Assembly (NCBI RefSeq): GCF_000948985.2 | Contig: NZ_CP059733.1 | Span: forward strand, 3,038,001-3,102,000 | Reading direction: 5' to 3' | DNA length: 64,000 bases | Origin: Thalassomonas viridans | GTDB lineage: Bacteria; Pseudomonadota; Gammaproteobacteria; Enterobacterales; Alteromonadaceae | Part shown: positions 16,189 through 24,951 of the stretch, in pieces | How positions within the stretch are numbered: position 1 is the first letter of the stretch | How the letters are laid out: every line of letters starts with the position of its first letter | Made by a program: the position numbers and the translations under genes | Notes under the pieces: generated by a model | Database searches by the model: none | Told to the model about the DNA's origin: nothing | What the model saw: the letters and a program-made list of their open reading frames with translations, nothing else

Positions 16189-16953
16189 ATGGCTTTAAGT
16201 AAAATTGAATTAGGAGCAATTGTTGCCCTGGGTACTTCGATAGTCACAGGTGCCTTTGTTTTTGGTCAGCTCTTTTCAAAGGTAGAAGTGTTGGAATCAC
16301 GTTTATCTCAATACGAACAACAATCTCTTCCCGCAATAAAAATGGAAATTGATACAAAAAGGGAAGAATTGCTCGCCAGTATAAGAGAGGAGAGAGTAAA
16401 GGCTATTGAGTTCCTATCTAAATCCGGTGAAATTCCTGTTGGTAGTGTTTTCCCCTATATTGGGAAAGAATCGAGTATCCCGGGCGGTTATTTGCTACTA
16501 AATGGTCAGACAATTTCTAAAAGTGATTTCCCTGAACTTTTTTCTTTAATTTCAACTTTAATCCCATCCGCAATAGATAATGGTGGAAGCTTTGTTCAAC
16601 TGCCAGACTTACGAGGTAAATTTTTGAGGGGATGGGGTAAAAAAGTTGATAATTCAACTACTAAGGTTGGAGATTTTCAAAGCTCGCAAGTAGGTGGGCA
16701 CATCCATAGCTATTCACGAATTACTGCGTTTTATGGTCATAACTACTCAGGTGCAGATATGGGGTGGGCTAGCGTTCCAAAATCAGGGGAAGCGTTGCGT
16801 CACAGTGGTGAAGGTGGAGATGGTTCAAACAAGTATCGTTCAGGTGTTCGTGCCGCCATTGAAAACACCGAGCCAATGTCAGCGAAATTGGAGACTAGGC
16901 CGGAAAATTTTACAGTGTTTTATATTGTGAAGGCTAAAGCTTCTAATAAGTGA
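16189..16953 (+). CDS. Phage tail-collar domain protein with N-terminal anchor (cassette-array end)
   Basis: The 254-residue protein begins with a membrane segment (about residues 8-28, GAIVALGTSIVTGAFVFGQL) and a coiled coil (to about residue 80), followed by a tail-collar-like domain: PVGSVFPYIG, GGYLLLNGQTISKSDFPELF, FVQLPDLRGKFLRGWG, then VGGHIHSY and a C-terminal ENTEPMSAKLETRPENFTVFYIVKA. Collar domains are usual in phage tail fibres and microcystin-dependent-protein type adhesins; a membrane anchor in place of a virion fibre is unusual. No attC follows, because module remnant D begins at the stop. Confidence 0.8.
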   Translation: MALSKIELGAIVALGTSIVTGAFVFGQLFSKVEVLESRLSQYEQQSLPAIKMEIDTKREELLASIREERVKAIEFLSKSGEIPVGSVFPYIGKESSIPGGYLLLNGQTISKSDFPELFSLISTLIPSAIDNGGSFVQLPDLRGKFLRGWGKKVDNSTTKVGDFQSSQVGGHIHSYSRITAFYGHNYSGADMGWASVPKSGEALRHSGEGGDGSNKYRSGVRAAIENTEPMSAKLETRPENFTVFYIVKAKASNK

Positions 16954-17150
16954 CTATGATGTCAACTCCTAATTCTTAACTCACTTTAGGTCTACAGGGA
17001 CGGGCCAATACAGCAATAAATCGCCCGCCCTTTTACTTTTATTCCTCCTCACTATTCAGGTTTACTTTAAGAGCACGCAGGCCCTGGTGGATCTCGTCGA
17101 TTTGATCCCGGTAGTTTCTGATTTGTATTTTCAGCTTATAACACACATGC
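16954..17150 (-). pseudogene. Module copy D remnant: C-terminal part of the helical partner gene
   Basis: The minus strand from 17150 to about 17041 encodes HVCYKLKIQIRNYRDQID and onward to the end NSEEE, matching the last 36 residues of copies A and B. The reading frame is broken by the IS66 element at 17151; the continuation lies at 20663-20725. The downstream hairpin region (16996-17035) is also retained. Confidence 0.8.
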
Positions 17151-18584
17151 GTAAGCGTCCGGGCAATTACGTCTAATAATCCTTACTCTGCCAAGGTAGC
17201 ATGGTTTCCAGGTTATGATCTGGCTTGGGGAGCTCAGTTAATAGATGATTCAAGTAGTCGAACGGCATCAGTCCATTAGCTTTGGCTGTTTCAATGATGC
17301 TATAGAGCATGGCACTGGCCTGGGCGCCGTTGGCCGTATGAGAGAACAACCAGTTTTTCCGGCCAATAACAAACGGTTTTATCGCGCGCTCCGCACGGTT
17401 GTTATCTATGCTCAGCAAGCCGTCGTCAAGATAGCGTATGAGTTTTGGCCATTGGTTGAGCATGTAGTTCACCGCTTTGCCCAGCACCGATTTTTCAGCA
17501 ACATTAGGCTGGGTTACCGCCAACCACTGGTAAAGCTTATCTATCAACGGTTTGGCTTTTTCCTGGCGGACTCGGTATTTTTCATCCGCCGATTTCCCCT
17601 TAAGCTGGCTTTCAATGCCGTAGAGTTTTTGTATTTGGCTCAATGCCATATCGGCTTTGCCGGTTTTTCCTTTGGGCTGCGCTTTTTTGGCTTCGGTAAA
17701 CTTACGGCGCGCATGGGCCATGCAGCCCGCTAAGGTTGCATCTGTTTGCTCATATGCCTGATAGCCGTCGACTTGCAAATAGCCGTTATAACCGTCAAGG
17801 TAGTTTTTCGGGCAGGTACCGGCCCGACTAGACTGGTAGTCGTAAAGCACAATATTCGCTATCGCCCTGTCTTTGACCGGGGAGTCTGCTCCCGTGCAGT
17901 AAAGCCACATGTAGCAAGTCGACTTTTCTTCTTTGATGACATTAAGCGGGGTTTCGTCTGCCTGTATTACCGGCTGTTTAAGTAATTCAGTTTTAAGTCG
18001 TTGATAAAGTGGCTCAAGTAAGTGTCCCATCTTTATCATCCAGTCCGCCATAGTTTTACGGCTCAGCTCAATACCGTATTGCTTGAACAGGCTCTCTTGC
18101 CGGTATAACGGCAGCCCATACTGGTATTTACTGGTGATAATTTGACTGAGCAGGCTCGCCGTGGCAATCCCTTTGGGGATTGGGCCCGGCGGCACTGGGG
18201 CTTGTTTTACTTTTACCTCAATGCCATGCTGCTCACAGTGGCGGCAGGCATATTTGGGGCGAACCTGCTCAATCACTTTCACCTGTGCAGGGATAAATTC
18301 CAGCTTTTCGCTTTTATCTTCCCCGATTTTGTGCAGTTCGCCCTGGCAGCCGTCGCAGAACTTTTCATCATCCGCTAAATCATGCAGCACGATTTCACGC
18401 GGTAAATCTTGTGGTAACTGCTTCCGCTTCGCCTTGCTGCGGGTGTGGCTGATATCCTGCTTGCCCGCTTCATCAACAGGTGCATCAAGTTCAATTTCCG
18501 CCTCATTAAACAGCTCGCCCTGGCCGGGCGCAGCTTCGCTGCTTTTGCCAAAGCGCTGATGCTGGGCAAGGCGAAATTGCTCTA

Positions 18585-19743
18585 AATAACTGTTCCTAAT
18601 AGTAGATCACTTGATGAAAGGAACTCTGTCCTGATTTTGTGATCAGATAGTTCGCCAAAACAAACCTGGACACAGACACAAGGACAGAGTCATGACTATC
18701 ATAACACCATTTCCCAGAGCTGAGCGACGCGGTATTGAAAAAGCAATACATAAGTCCAAATGCAAGCATCATGTACGGCGGTTAACGGCTGTACTAATGT
18801 TGGCAACAGGCCACAATATCACGGCAGTGTCGACCCTGCTTGCTGCTGGCCGTTCATCGATTAAACGGTGGCTTAATTGGTATACAGAAGCAGGATTAGA
18901 TGGGTTAAAAAGCCTAGCACCAGGGCGTAAAGCCACGTTGCCGAAAAATGAAATATTGGCCATGTTACGTATGTTGGTTGAGCTTAACCCCCAGGAGTTA
19001 GGTTATCAACGTGCCCGTTGGAGTACGGAGTTGCTGACGTTAGAAATTAACCGGTTATTCTCCAGTGAGATCCATGCCTCAACAATACGTAGGTGGTTGC
19101 CGGAAGCTGGCTTGGTCTGGCGGAGAGCAGCACCGACACTGCATATCAAAGACCCGCATAAAGAAGAAAAAGTTCAGAAAATACAAGAAGCTTTGGCAGA
19201 GTGTGATGCTGACAATCCCGTTTTTTATGAAGATGAAGTGGATATTCATCTCAACCCCAAAATTGGTGCGGACTGGACAATAAAGGGCGTACAAAAACGC
19301 GTAGCGACACCGGGGAAAAATGAGAAATATTATCTGGCGGGGGCGCTGCACAGTAAAACGGGCCAAGTTTATTATGTGGGAAGTAACAGCAAAGACAGCG
19401 AACTCTTTATCGCCATGTTAGAAAAACTTAAACGGCATTATCGCCGGGCCAAAAGCATCACGCTGGTGCTGGATAACTATGTCATCCATAAAAGCCGGAA
19501 AGTGCAAACCTACTTGGCTGAAAATAAAAAATTTAAGCTGCTGTTCCAACCGGTTTATTCGCCTTGGGTCAATAAAATCGAGAAGCTCTGGCATGCGCTG
19601 CACGAAACCATCACAAGAAATCACCGATGCAAAAATATGCAGCAATTACTGCAAGGAGTAAGGGGATTTATGGACAAGGTTTCCCCATATCCGGGCAGCG
19701 GATATGAAAGTGTTAAAATGGAGCAGTATTAGGATCAGTTATT
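18585..19743 (+). mobile_element. IS630 family element inserted in IS66 tnpC
   Basis: Terminal repeats AATAACTGTTCCTAATA (left) and the complement of AATAACTGATCCTAATA (right) flank a single transposase gene. TA dinucleotides at 18583-18584 and 19744-19745 form the target duplication. These borders restore the tnpC frame exactly when the element is removed. Length 1159 bases. Confidence 0.88.
18692..19732 (+). CDS. IS630 family transposase
   Basis: The 346-residue protein has an N-terminal helix-turn-helix region (NITAVSTLLAAGRSSIKRWLNWY) and winged helix (LGYQRARWSTELL), then the DDE catalytic core: FYEDEVDIHLNPK, TLVLDNYVIHKSRKV and SPWVNKIEKLWHALH. These are the D, D and E positions of the IS630-Tc1 superfamily. 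The gene is complete, with AGGACAGAG before the ATG, so this transposase may still be active. Confidence 0.92.
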   Translation: MTIITPFPRAERRGIEKAIHKSKCKHHVRRLTAVLMLATGHNITAVSTLLAAGRSSIKRWLNWYTEAGLDGLKSLAPGRKATLPKNEILAMLRMLVELNPQELGYQRARWSTELLTLEINRLFSSEIHASTIRRWLPEAGLVWRRAAPTLHIKDPHKEEKVQKIQEALAECDADNPVFYEDEVDIHLNPKIGADWTIKGVQKRVATPGKNEKYYLAGALHSKTGQVYYVGSNSKDSELFIAMLEKLKRHYRRAKSITLVLDNYVIHKSRKVQTYLAENKKFKLLFQPVYSPWVNKIEKLWHALHETITRNHRCKNMQQLLQGVRGFMDKVSPYPGSGYESVKMEQY

Positions 19744-19927
19744 TAGCAGATGCTCATATTTTGAATGTGCCTGAGCCAGCTCCTGTTGAAGCGTTGCCAG
19801 CATCTGCTTCAGCAGCTTAGGGTCATCGGGTAAGGCGTGGATATCATCAGTCATGCCCGTTATGTTACCAGAGGCATGTGATGCCTGCCTGATTTTGTGC
19901 ATAAACTTTGATGATCGTTAAAGTTTT

Positions 19928-20275
19928 TTAGCTTACCGCCCGGTAGCTGACCGGATTATGCCCAATGACATCATAACCACCGAGCAACCAGTTGAGTTGT
20001 TGCTCATTAAGCTCAAGTGTTTCACACGCATGCTGGCTCGGCCATTTGAACTTGGCTTTTTCAAGGCGCTTTTGCCAAAGGGCAAATCCTGTCCGATCCC
20101 AGTAAAGAATCTTGAGCTTGTTTTTGGCTTTATTACAAAACACAAAAAGCGCACCGTCTTTAGGCGAGACGTCCAGCTCCAATTCTACCAGGGCAGCCAA
20201 GCCATTAATGGCTTTTCGAAAGTCGACATAATCACGATACAGGTAAACCGATTCAGGTTCGACAAACATCCTCAT
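19928..20275 (-). CDS. tnpB: IS66 accessory protein TnpB
   Basis: The 115-residue protein is the IS66 Orf2/TnpB type: VYLYRDYVDFRKAINGLAALVE, DGALFVFCNKAKNKLKILYWDRTGFALWQKRLEKAKF. Required with TnpA and TnpC for transposition of IS66 elements. Its ATG shares one base with the tnpA stop (TGATG), so the two are translationally coupled. Confidence 0.93.
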   Translation of the reverse strand: MRMFVEPESVYLYRDYVDFRKAINGLAALVELELDVSPKDGALFVFCNKAKNKLKILYWDRTGFALWQKRLEKAKFKWPSQHACETLELNEQQLNWLLGGYDVIGHNPVSYRAVS

Positions 20276-20583
20276 CAGGCAAGCCCCCGTATCACTTCAA
20301 TAATATATGCCGGTGGCGTACTGCCAGGCAATGAGAGTGTGATATCGCCTACGGTAAGCGTGACCGGGTTAAGCTCCTGGCAGCTGACTTCCACTTGTTG
20401 CGTCAGGGTGGCTTTGATGAGTTTGCTGTCCTGGGCCTGCTTGCCAAAAAGTTTCGCCCGTTGCGCATAAAAAGCATTTGTTGAGCAACCTTGTTGCTGA
20501 CAATATTGGGTAATCGTCAGTCCGCTTTCTGCTTGGGCTTCAATTAGGGTGCGCCACTGCGCTGGGTTTCGGTATGTTCTCAT
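20275..20583 (-). CDS. tnpA: IS66 accessory protein TnpA
   Basis: The 102-residue protein has the helix-turn-helix of the IS66 Orf1/TnpA family (WRTLIEAQAESGLTITQYCQQQG, then STNAFYAQRAKLF). It is the first gene of the IS66 operon and presumably binds the element ends or regulates transposition. Confidence 0.9.
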   Translation of the reverse strand: MRTYRNPAQWRTLIEAQAESGLTITQYCQQQGCSTNAFYAQRAKLFGKQAQDSKLIKATLTQQVEVSCQELNPVTLTVGDITLSLPGSTPPAYIIEVIRGLA

Positions 20584-20662
20584 AAGCTATTTTCCTCAGG
20601 TTTGGGAAATAGCTTAGCGAAATCCATTACCTTTGATCAGACGTAGTTGCCCGGACGCTTAC

Positions 20663-20725
20663 ACACATGCCATATGCCTTCTCTGGTTTCCGGCGTGATG
20701 CAGTCGGGTTCGTGGGATATCAGGG
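20663..20725 (-). pseudogene. Module copy D remnant, upstream fragment beyond IS66
   Basis: After the second ACACATGC the minus strand encodes [15 protein letters not shown], the segment that precedes the part left of the element in the intact copies (CITPETSEGIWYV). Similarity to copies A and B fades before about 20725, so the 5' half of the partner gene and the small peptide gene of copy D are missing. Confidence 0.75.
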
Positions 20726-20754
20726 TCACCCATTAGAATTCTCCGGTCAAGTAG

Positions 20755-21010
20755 GTATGCGTGACCCCTTACCAGTCTTAATGTGGCAAAGCCCACAGCA
20801 GCCGTCATTTTTCTTATTTGACGATTTTCCCCTTCACAAAGCGTGATAGAGAGCCAGCTACTAGGGCCCTGTTTGGTTCACGAATTTTACGAGCACGAGC
20901 AGGAATTTCAGGTTCACCGCCCAGCTTTGCTGTGTATCGTCTCAACTTAAATTGAGTACTTATCTGATTTGATATGGATATATATTTTGCCAAGTTTGCA
21001 TAACACAAGG
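20755..21010 (-). pseudogene. Fragment of a pseudouridine synthase gene
   Basis: Positions about 20765-20935 are clearly related to 7885-8060 in rluE; for example CTTAATGTGGCAAAGCCCAC is shared exactly. The reading frame is broken, with only [17 protein letters not shown] and neighbours visible in one frame. Both ends of the parent gene are absent. It lies next to module remnant D, so this area is a junction of several rearrangements. Confidence 0.7.
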
Positions 21011-21237
21011 TGCTGGAAATAGGACAGGTATCAACCGTTAATACATCTCCATCACCTGCTTTGATTGCTCCATCGATTAAACGGTTTTTCCTCTTAATAT
21101 ACGGTAGTTCTTATGTCATTGACTTACCCGAGTTTTAATTGCCATAAACCATTACATTAAATTGCTCTTTGCGTGACGACTTGTTGCGCAGAAAACTTTG
21201 ATATAGCAAACAGCAACTTAACAGGTAAGGATAAATC

Positions 21238-22689
21238 ATGTTTAACAGGGAAAAATTTGATCAGGAGCAATTGGCTAAAAGCATTACAGTAGAAACCAAT
21301 ATTGGGAAATCTTTGATGACCAATCCCTTGGTTAATCACATAGCTGTATTAATACGACTTTATTCTGGCGCACCGATGAGCAAATCAGCAATGACTGAGG
21401 AAGATCAACAGCATTTGCAAAAAATTCTTAGCTTTATTGGCGGGGCACGAGATCTAGATAATGATCATGACACGCTGGACGCACATGTACTTGCAACCCA
21501 CATTAAGATTGACCGTGCGGAGAATAATGAGATCTACGCTCCTGATCCTAATAGAAGGCAAAACAGGTTTAATGTTGTTGGTTCTAAGCAGAACCCTATT
21601 TATCCCTGGAACTGCCACGACTTTGATATGGCCGTTCACGAAGTGGATAGTTGGGATGGTCTTCCTGCTCAGATGCAAGAAATAATCACCCAACGTTGGA
21701 GTAGCTATCGATTCAATGATGAGAAATTTGCTTTAGTCATGTCTTTTCAATCTCTTGGGGATATCGATAATACCGGCTTAAGAAATTGGGATGCGAAAAC
21801 AATCCTCTCCTGTTTACAGGAGAAAGAACGAAAAATTTTCTTATATGATATTCTTGATATCAAGTGGAGTCCTTGTGAATGGTTGTCAGATGGAGCGCTT
21901 AACAACAGCCTCAGCGGCGGATTACAATCACAGGACAACCCTTTAGGCTCTAATCTTAGGCAGCATAATACCGGGTTTCTTGCAAACATTGTTCAGAGTT
22001 CTGCGCCAGATGATCCAAACGTAGAAAAGTGGGCTTCTGAGGCTATCCGGCGAAACAGACCTGTTATATCCGGTCCAAGCGGACATTCATTACGTTATCT
22101 AAATTTCTGGGCTGAATGTCGTCGTCTCTATATTTATAAGGATGAGCGGTATGATCAAATTTTGCCTTCTCTTGAGGATGCCAGGCTGGTGATGATGGCT
22201 AATCTGTTGCCACCAAAAAACCACCATTCCTACCATGAAATTATGTGTGCTTCTATCGGTGTTAGCGATGGTGTAAACACGCTAGCTTACCTGCATCAGA
22301 GTTCGTATGATGATCTTGAAAATGGTCCCTTATATGGCAAGCAGGCCCTTGATACGGCACTTTTAGCTTTAAATAACCCGAATAAAGAGCCTTTACCAAA
22401 TCCTTGGGCTGTTCAGGCACCTGTCTTTGATATTAAACTGCCGGAGACTGCTTCCGATCTTGCTGGATTATTATGGCAATTTGGCAGTAGCCCTGAATAT
22501 GTCATTATGCTTTTGAAAGCTGCCAGTTCCAATCTAAGACTATCTCTGATTCTTGAGCTCCAGCAGAGGTTACAAAATGGTTCGATTACCAAGCTCCAGC
22601 ACGATTTTGTACTGGAAGAAATAAGAAAGTTAGAGACTGTTGTCTCCTGCAGTACCGAAGCAAGACTAACAGAAAATAAAGATCTCTAG
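21238..22689 (+). CDS. Unknown 483-residue protein
   Basis: I do not recognise this protein. It is soluble with no signal peptide or membrane segment. Noticeable features are a Trp/His-rich middle (YPWNCHDFDMAVHEVDSWDG), a conserved-looking VISGPSGHSLRYLNFWAECRRL at about 278-299 and PPKNHHSYHEIMCASIGVSDG near 330, in which the GPSG and HHSxHEI motifs could be functional. Secreted toxins and effectors sometimes have such paired motifs, but that is a guess. AACAGGTAAGG precedes the start. It lies between module remnant D and module copy B, so it may have been moved with them. Confidence 0.7.
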   Translation: MFNREKFDQEQLAKSITVETNIGKSLMTNPLVNHIAVLIRLYSGAPMSKSAMTEEDQQHLQKILSFIGGARDLDNDHDTLDAHVLATHIKIDRAENNEIYAPDPNRRQNRFNVVGSKQNPIYPWNCHDFDMAVHEVDSWDGLPAQMQEIITQRWSSYRFNDEKFALVMSFQSLGDIDNTGLRNWDAKTILSCLQEKERKIFLYDILDIKWSPCEWLSDGALNNSLSGGLQSQDNPLGSNLRQHNTGFLANIVQSSAPDDPNVEKWASEAIRRNRPVISGPSGHSLRYLNFWAECRRLYIYKDERYDQILPSLEDARLVMMANLLPPKNHHSYHEIMCASIGVSDGVNTLAYLHQSSYDDLENGPLYGKQALDTALLALNNPNKEPLPNPWAVQAPVFDIKLPETASDLAGLLWQFGSSPEYVIMLLKAASSNLRLSLILELQQRLQNGSITKLQHDFVLEEIRKLETVVSCSTEARLTENKDL

Positions 22690-22762
22690 TTAAAAGGGCA
22701 ATTCTCATTTTAGCTTTACAGGGACGGGCCAATACAGCAATAAATCGCCCGCCCTTATACTT

Positions 22763-23062
22763 TTATTCGTCCTCGCTATTCAGGTTCACCTTCACCTTAA
22801 GAGCACGCAGGCCCTGGTGGACCTCGTCGATTTGATCCCGGTAGGTTCTGATCTGTATTTTCAGCTTATAACACACATACCATATGCCTTCACTGGTTTC
22901 CGGCGTGATGCAAGCGGGGTCGCGCGCCACTGCGGCGAAAGCATCACAAAGGAAGGAGCATTCGTCACTGAATTTGTTAAAGTCATCGCACAGTTCGAGG
23001 CTCTCGCTTGCCAGCTGAGATCTTTTGGCTTCAAACTCCCGGAGTGTTGTTAATTCAGACAT
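22763..23062 (-). CDS. Module copy B, helical partner protein
   Basis: The 99-residue product is almost identical to copy A (1534-1827) apart from small changes such as a two-residue insertion (KVKVNLN) near the C-terminus. The shared core DDFNKFSDECSFLCDAFAAVA and CITPETSEGIWYVCYKLKI is intact. The ATG overlaps the upstream small gene by 8 bases and is preceded by GGGAGG. Family and function unknown. Confidence 0.75.
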   Translation of the reverse strand: MSELTTLREFEAKRSQLASESLELCDDFNKFSDECSFLCDAFAAVARDPACITPETSEGIWYVCYKLKIQIRTYRDQIDEVHQGLRALKVKVNLNSEDE

Positions 23063-23303
23063 GACACCGGCCTCCCATATTCGTTGAGTGAATTAAGCTC
23101 GTTAACAGCGCACAGCCGCAGGCAACATTGCTGCCTGTGGCATTGACGGCATTAGCTGCCGGCGGCTGCTGATGTTTAGGAATGAGCCTTGGATTGAGTT
23201 TAGAAATGAGCCCAAGTATAAGCCCAGGTAGGGGGACAGGTATATTTTCTGTTAAATAAACTTTAACCGAGTGAAACTCTGGCATATCATTAGGTCTAGC
23301 CAT
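23055..23303 (-). CDS. Module copy B, small peptide with conserved N-terminal leader
   Basis: The 82-residue protein shares its first 33 residues with copy A (one Lys/Arg change), has an extra NPRLIPK-type repeat insertion, and then diverges: VACGCALLTSLIHSTNMGGRCHV. The CGC(A/T)LLTS motif and Gly-Gly are kept. GGGAG precedes the ATG. The duplicated IPKHQQPP/ISKLNPRL region suggests repeat slippage in the variable part. Confidence 0.65.
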   Translation of the reverse strand: MARPNDMPEFHSVKVYLTENIPVPLPGLILGLISKLNPRLIPKHQQPPAANAVNATGSNVACGCALLTSLIHSTNMGGRCHV

Positions 23304-23339
23304 AATGGATACTCCCTTGGTTTGTATCTATTTTGGTTA

Positions 23340-23420
23340 GCTACCTCTGAGTGTCTCTAGCACTTGGGGGTAGCGCCTTGTCGTTTACTCTTTGCTTGCG
23401 GGTAAAGAAATACCTCCTTT
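23340..23420 (-). promoter_or_regulatory. Conserved 5' leader RNA of module B
   Basis: Hairpin 23340-23374 (GCTACC...AGTG with CACT...GGTAGC on the transcript) and the SD-like AAAGGAGGTA at 23411-23420, both in the same order and spacing as in copy A. The hairpin loop differs from copy A while the stem is kept. Confidence 0.5.
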
Positions 23421-23508
23421 GCTTATTAATAACCACCTTTAGTTTTAGTACAAAATACGGGATAAATCCGGCTTTGCCGGCAAATAATATTATTGATATT
23501 TTTTAATA

Positions 23509-23528
23509 CTGTACGGATAACTATACAG
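23509..23528 (-). promoter_or_regulatory. Conserved operator-like site upstream of module B
   Basis: CTGTACGGATAACTATACAG, identical to 2261-2280, about 206 bases before the small gene. Confidence 0.45.
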
Positions 23529-24000
23529 ATAAAAAATATATTGAAAAATAACAGCTTACCCACTTAAAATGAGTTGTTTTTGCTCCATTTAAACAAGCAA
23601 GCAATTATTGGCGACAGATGATTGAAACCAGGCGCTAACCGTCAAAGGGTGAAGCTGTACCAGGCGGCATCACATTAATGTTAACTTATGCCTGCCATTT
23701 TAAAGATTGCCCGCATTCAGCCTTGTTTTTACAGGAGCCGGTGGTCTTGTTTATGCCGAACAAAATAGGTAAGTTATTACGGTTAAATACTTTATTGCTT
23801 GAGAGTGACTACATAGCGAGATAGTTATTTGCTTGAATATGTCAAAGCTCGTTGGGTAATATTGTTATCGGCTAATTTTTGGAAGTTTTCTTAGCAGTTC
23901 CAAGTTCAGTTTTATCATTAAGCACTTAGTTTTCCGTGTGCCGGACGCCTGAATTTCTATTCAGGCTTAATCTCATTTAAATATACAAGGTTCAGATCAG
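23529..24000. other. Intergenic region before puuE
   Basis: Up to about 23750 it is related to the upstream part of module A (2281-2510). The rest, 23760-24000, is AT-rich with no gene and should contain the puuE promoter; AAGGTTCAG lies just before that ATG. Confidence 0.45.
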
Positions 24001-24903
24001 ATGCAACACAATTACCCCAGAGACCTTATTGGATACGGAGCAACGCCTCCAAACCCGCAATGGCCCGAAGGCGCCAAAGTTGCCGTTCAGTTTGTTTTAA
24101 ATTACGAAGAAGGGGGGGAGAATTGCGTACTTCATGGTGATGAGCATTCTGAGATTTTTCTTTCAGAAATTATCGGGGCTCAGCCTTATAATGATCGTCA
24201 CATGTCGATGGAATCTATGTATGAATATGGCAGCCGTGCAGGATTCTGGCGCTTACATCGGCTGTTTGAGCGTTACCAGATTCCGGTGACGGTTTTTGGC
24301 GTTACCATGGCAATGCAGCGCAATCCCGAGGCTTTGGCTGCCATGCTGGAGTCAAACTGGGAAATTGCCAGTCATGCGCACCGTTGGATTCACTATCAAG
24401 ACATGAGTGAAGACAAGGAGCGCGAACTAATAAATGCCTCTATTAATCTGCACCAAGAGTTAACGGGTTCCAAGCCGGCAGGCTGGTACACGGGCAGAAC
24501 AAGCCCCAATACCTTAAAGCTGATTGCAGAGCGGGATGACATTCTCTATTGCGCAGACTCTTACGCCGATGATTTACCTTATTGGGACAGGTTCTATTCC
24601 AAGCCACTGTTAATGGTGCCCTATACGTTAGACACCAACGACATGCGTTTTGCTACGCCTCAAGGCTTCAATAGCGGCGAGCAATTTTACCAGTACCTGA
24701 AAGATGCTTTCGATGTATTGTATGCCGAGGGCGAGGTGTCGCCGAAAATGTTATCAATAGGGCTGCATTGTCGTCTCATTGGCCGGCCTGCTCGTTTGGC
24801 GGCACTCCAGCGGTTTATTGAATACGTGTTGAGCCATGAAAAGGTTTGGCTGACAACCAGGGAAGATATTGCCAAGCACTGGATAAGGCATTTTCCGGCT
24901 TAA
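24001..24903 (+). CDS. puuE: Allantoinase PuuE (polysaccharide-deacetylase fold)
   Basis: The 300-residue protein matches PuuE: the start YPRDLIGYGATPPNPQWPEGAKVAVQFVLNYEEGGE, then RAGFWRLHRLFER, EIASHAHRWIHYQDM, GWYTGRTSPNT, and a C-terminal LHCRLIGRPARLAALQRFIEYV. PuuE hydrolyses allantoin to allantoate in the purine (urate) breakdown pathway, by a NodB-like fold unlike the classical amidohydrolase. No other urate or allantoin gene adjoins it, so the pathway must be completed elsewhere. Confidence 0.9.
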   Translation: MQHNYPRDLIGYGATPPNPQWPEGAKVAVQFVLNYEEGGENCVLHGDEHSEIFLSEIIGAQPYNDRHMSMESMYEYGSRAGFWRLHRLFERYQIPVTVFGVTMAMQRNPEALAAMLESNWEIASHAHRWIHYQDMSEDKERELINASINLHQELTGSKPAGWYTGRTSPNTLKLIAERDDILYCADSYADDLPYWDRFYSKPLLMVPYTLDTNDMRFATPQGFNSGEQFYQYLKDAFDVLYAEGEVSPKMLSIGLHCRLIGRPARLAALQRFIEYVLSHEKVWLTTREDIAKHWIRHFPA

Positions 24904-24951
24904 CGGGCTAGAAGTATTTTCTGTCCGTGCAAAATTGAACATACAGCTAAA

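Larger units (their letters stand above)
17173..19854 (-). pseudogene. tnpC: IS66 tnpC transposase, split by IS630
   Basis: The gene starts at 19854 (MTDDIHALPDDPKLLKQ), runs to 19744, and continues at 18582 down to the stop at 17173. Removing the IS630 element and one TA restores an in-frame protein of about 506 residues, the normal IS66 length. The downstream part shows the IS66 zinc-finger-like region (CDGCQGELHKIGE, CRHCEQHGIEV) and the DDE region (IQADETPLNV, YLQVDGYQAYEQ, NRAERAIKPFVIGRKNW). The insertion should make the element unable to move by itself. Confidence 0.9.
17151..20662 (-). mobile_element. IS66 family element, carrying a nested IS630
   Basis: Terminal inverted repeats GTAAGCGTCCGGGCAA (17151 onward) and its complement ending at 20662 match over about 24 bases with one mismatch. 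The 8-base target duplication ACACATGC lies at 17143-17150 and 20663-20670, as expected for IS66. It carries tnpA, tnpB and tnpC in order on the minus strand. Without the nested element it would be about 2.35 kb. It is inserted in module copy D. Confidence 0.93.

Noticed and set aside
18587..19741. IS630 borders at the inner TA pair (18587-18588 and 19740-19741)
   Set aside because: Removing that interval leaves tnpC out of frame with a stop, whereas borders at 18583-18584 and 19744-19745 restore it.
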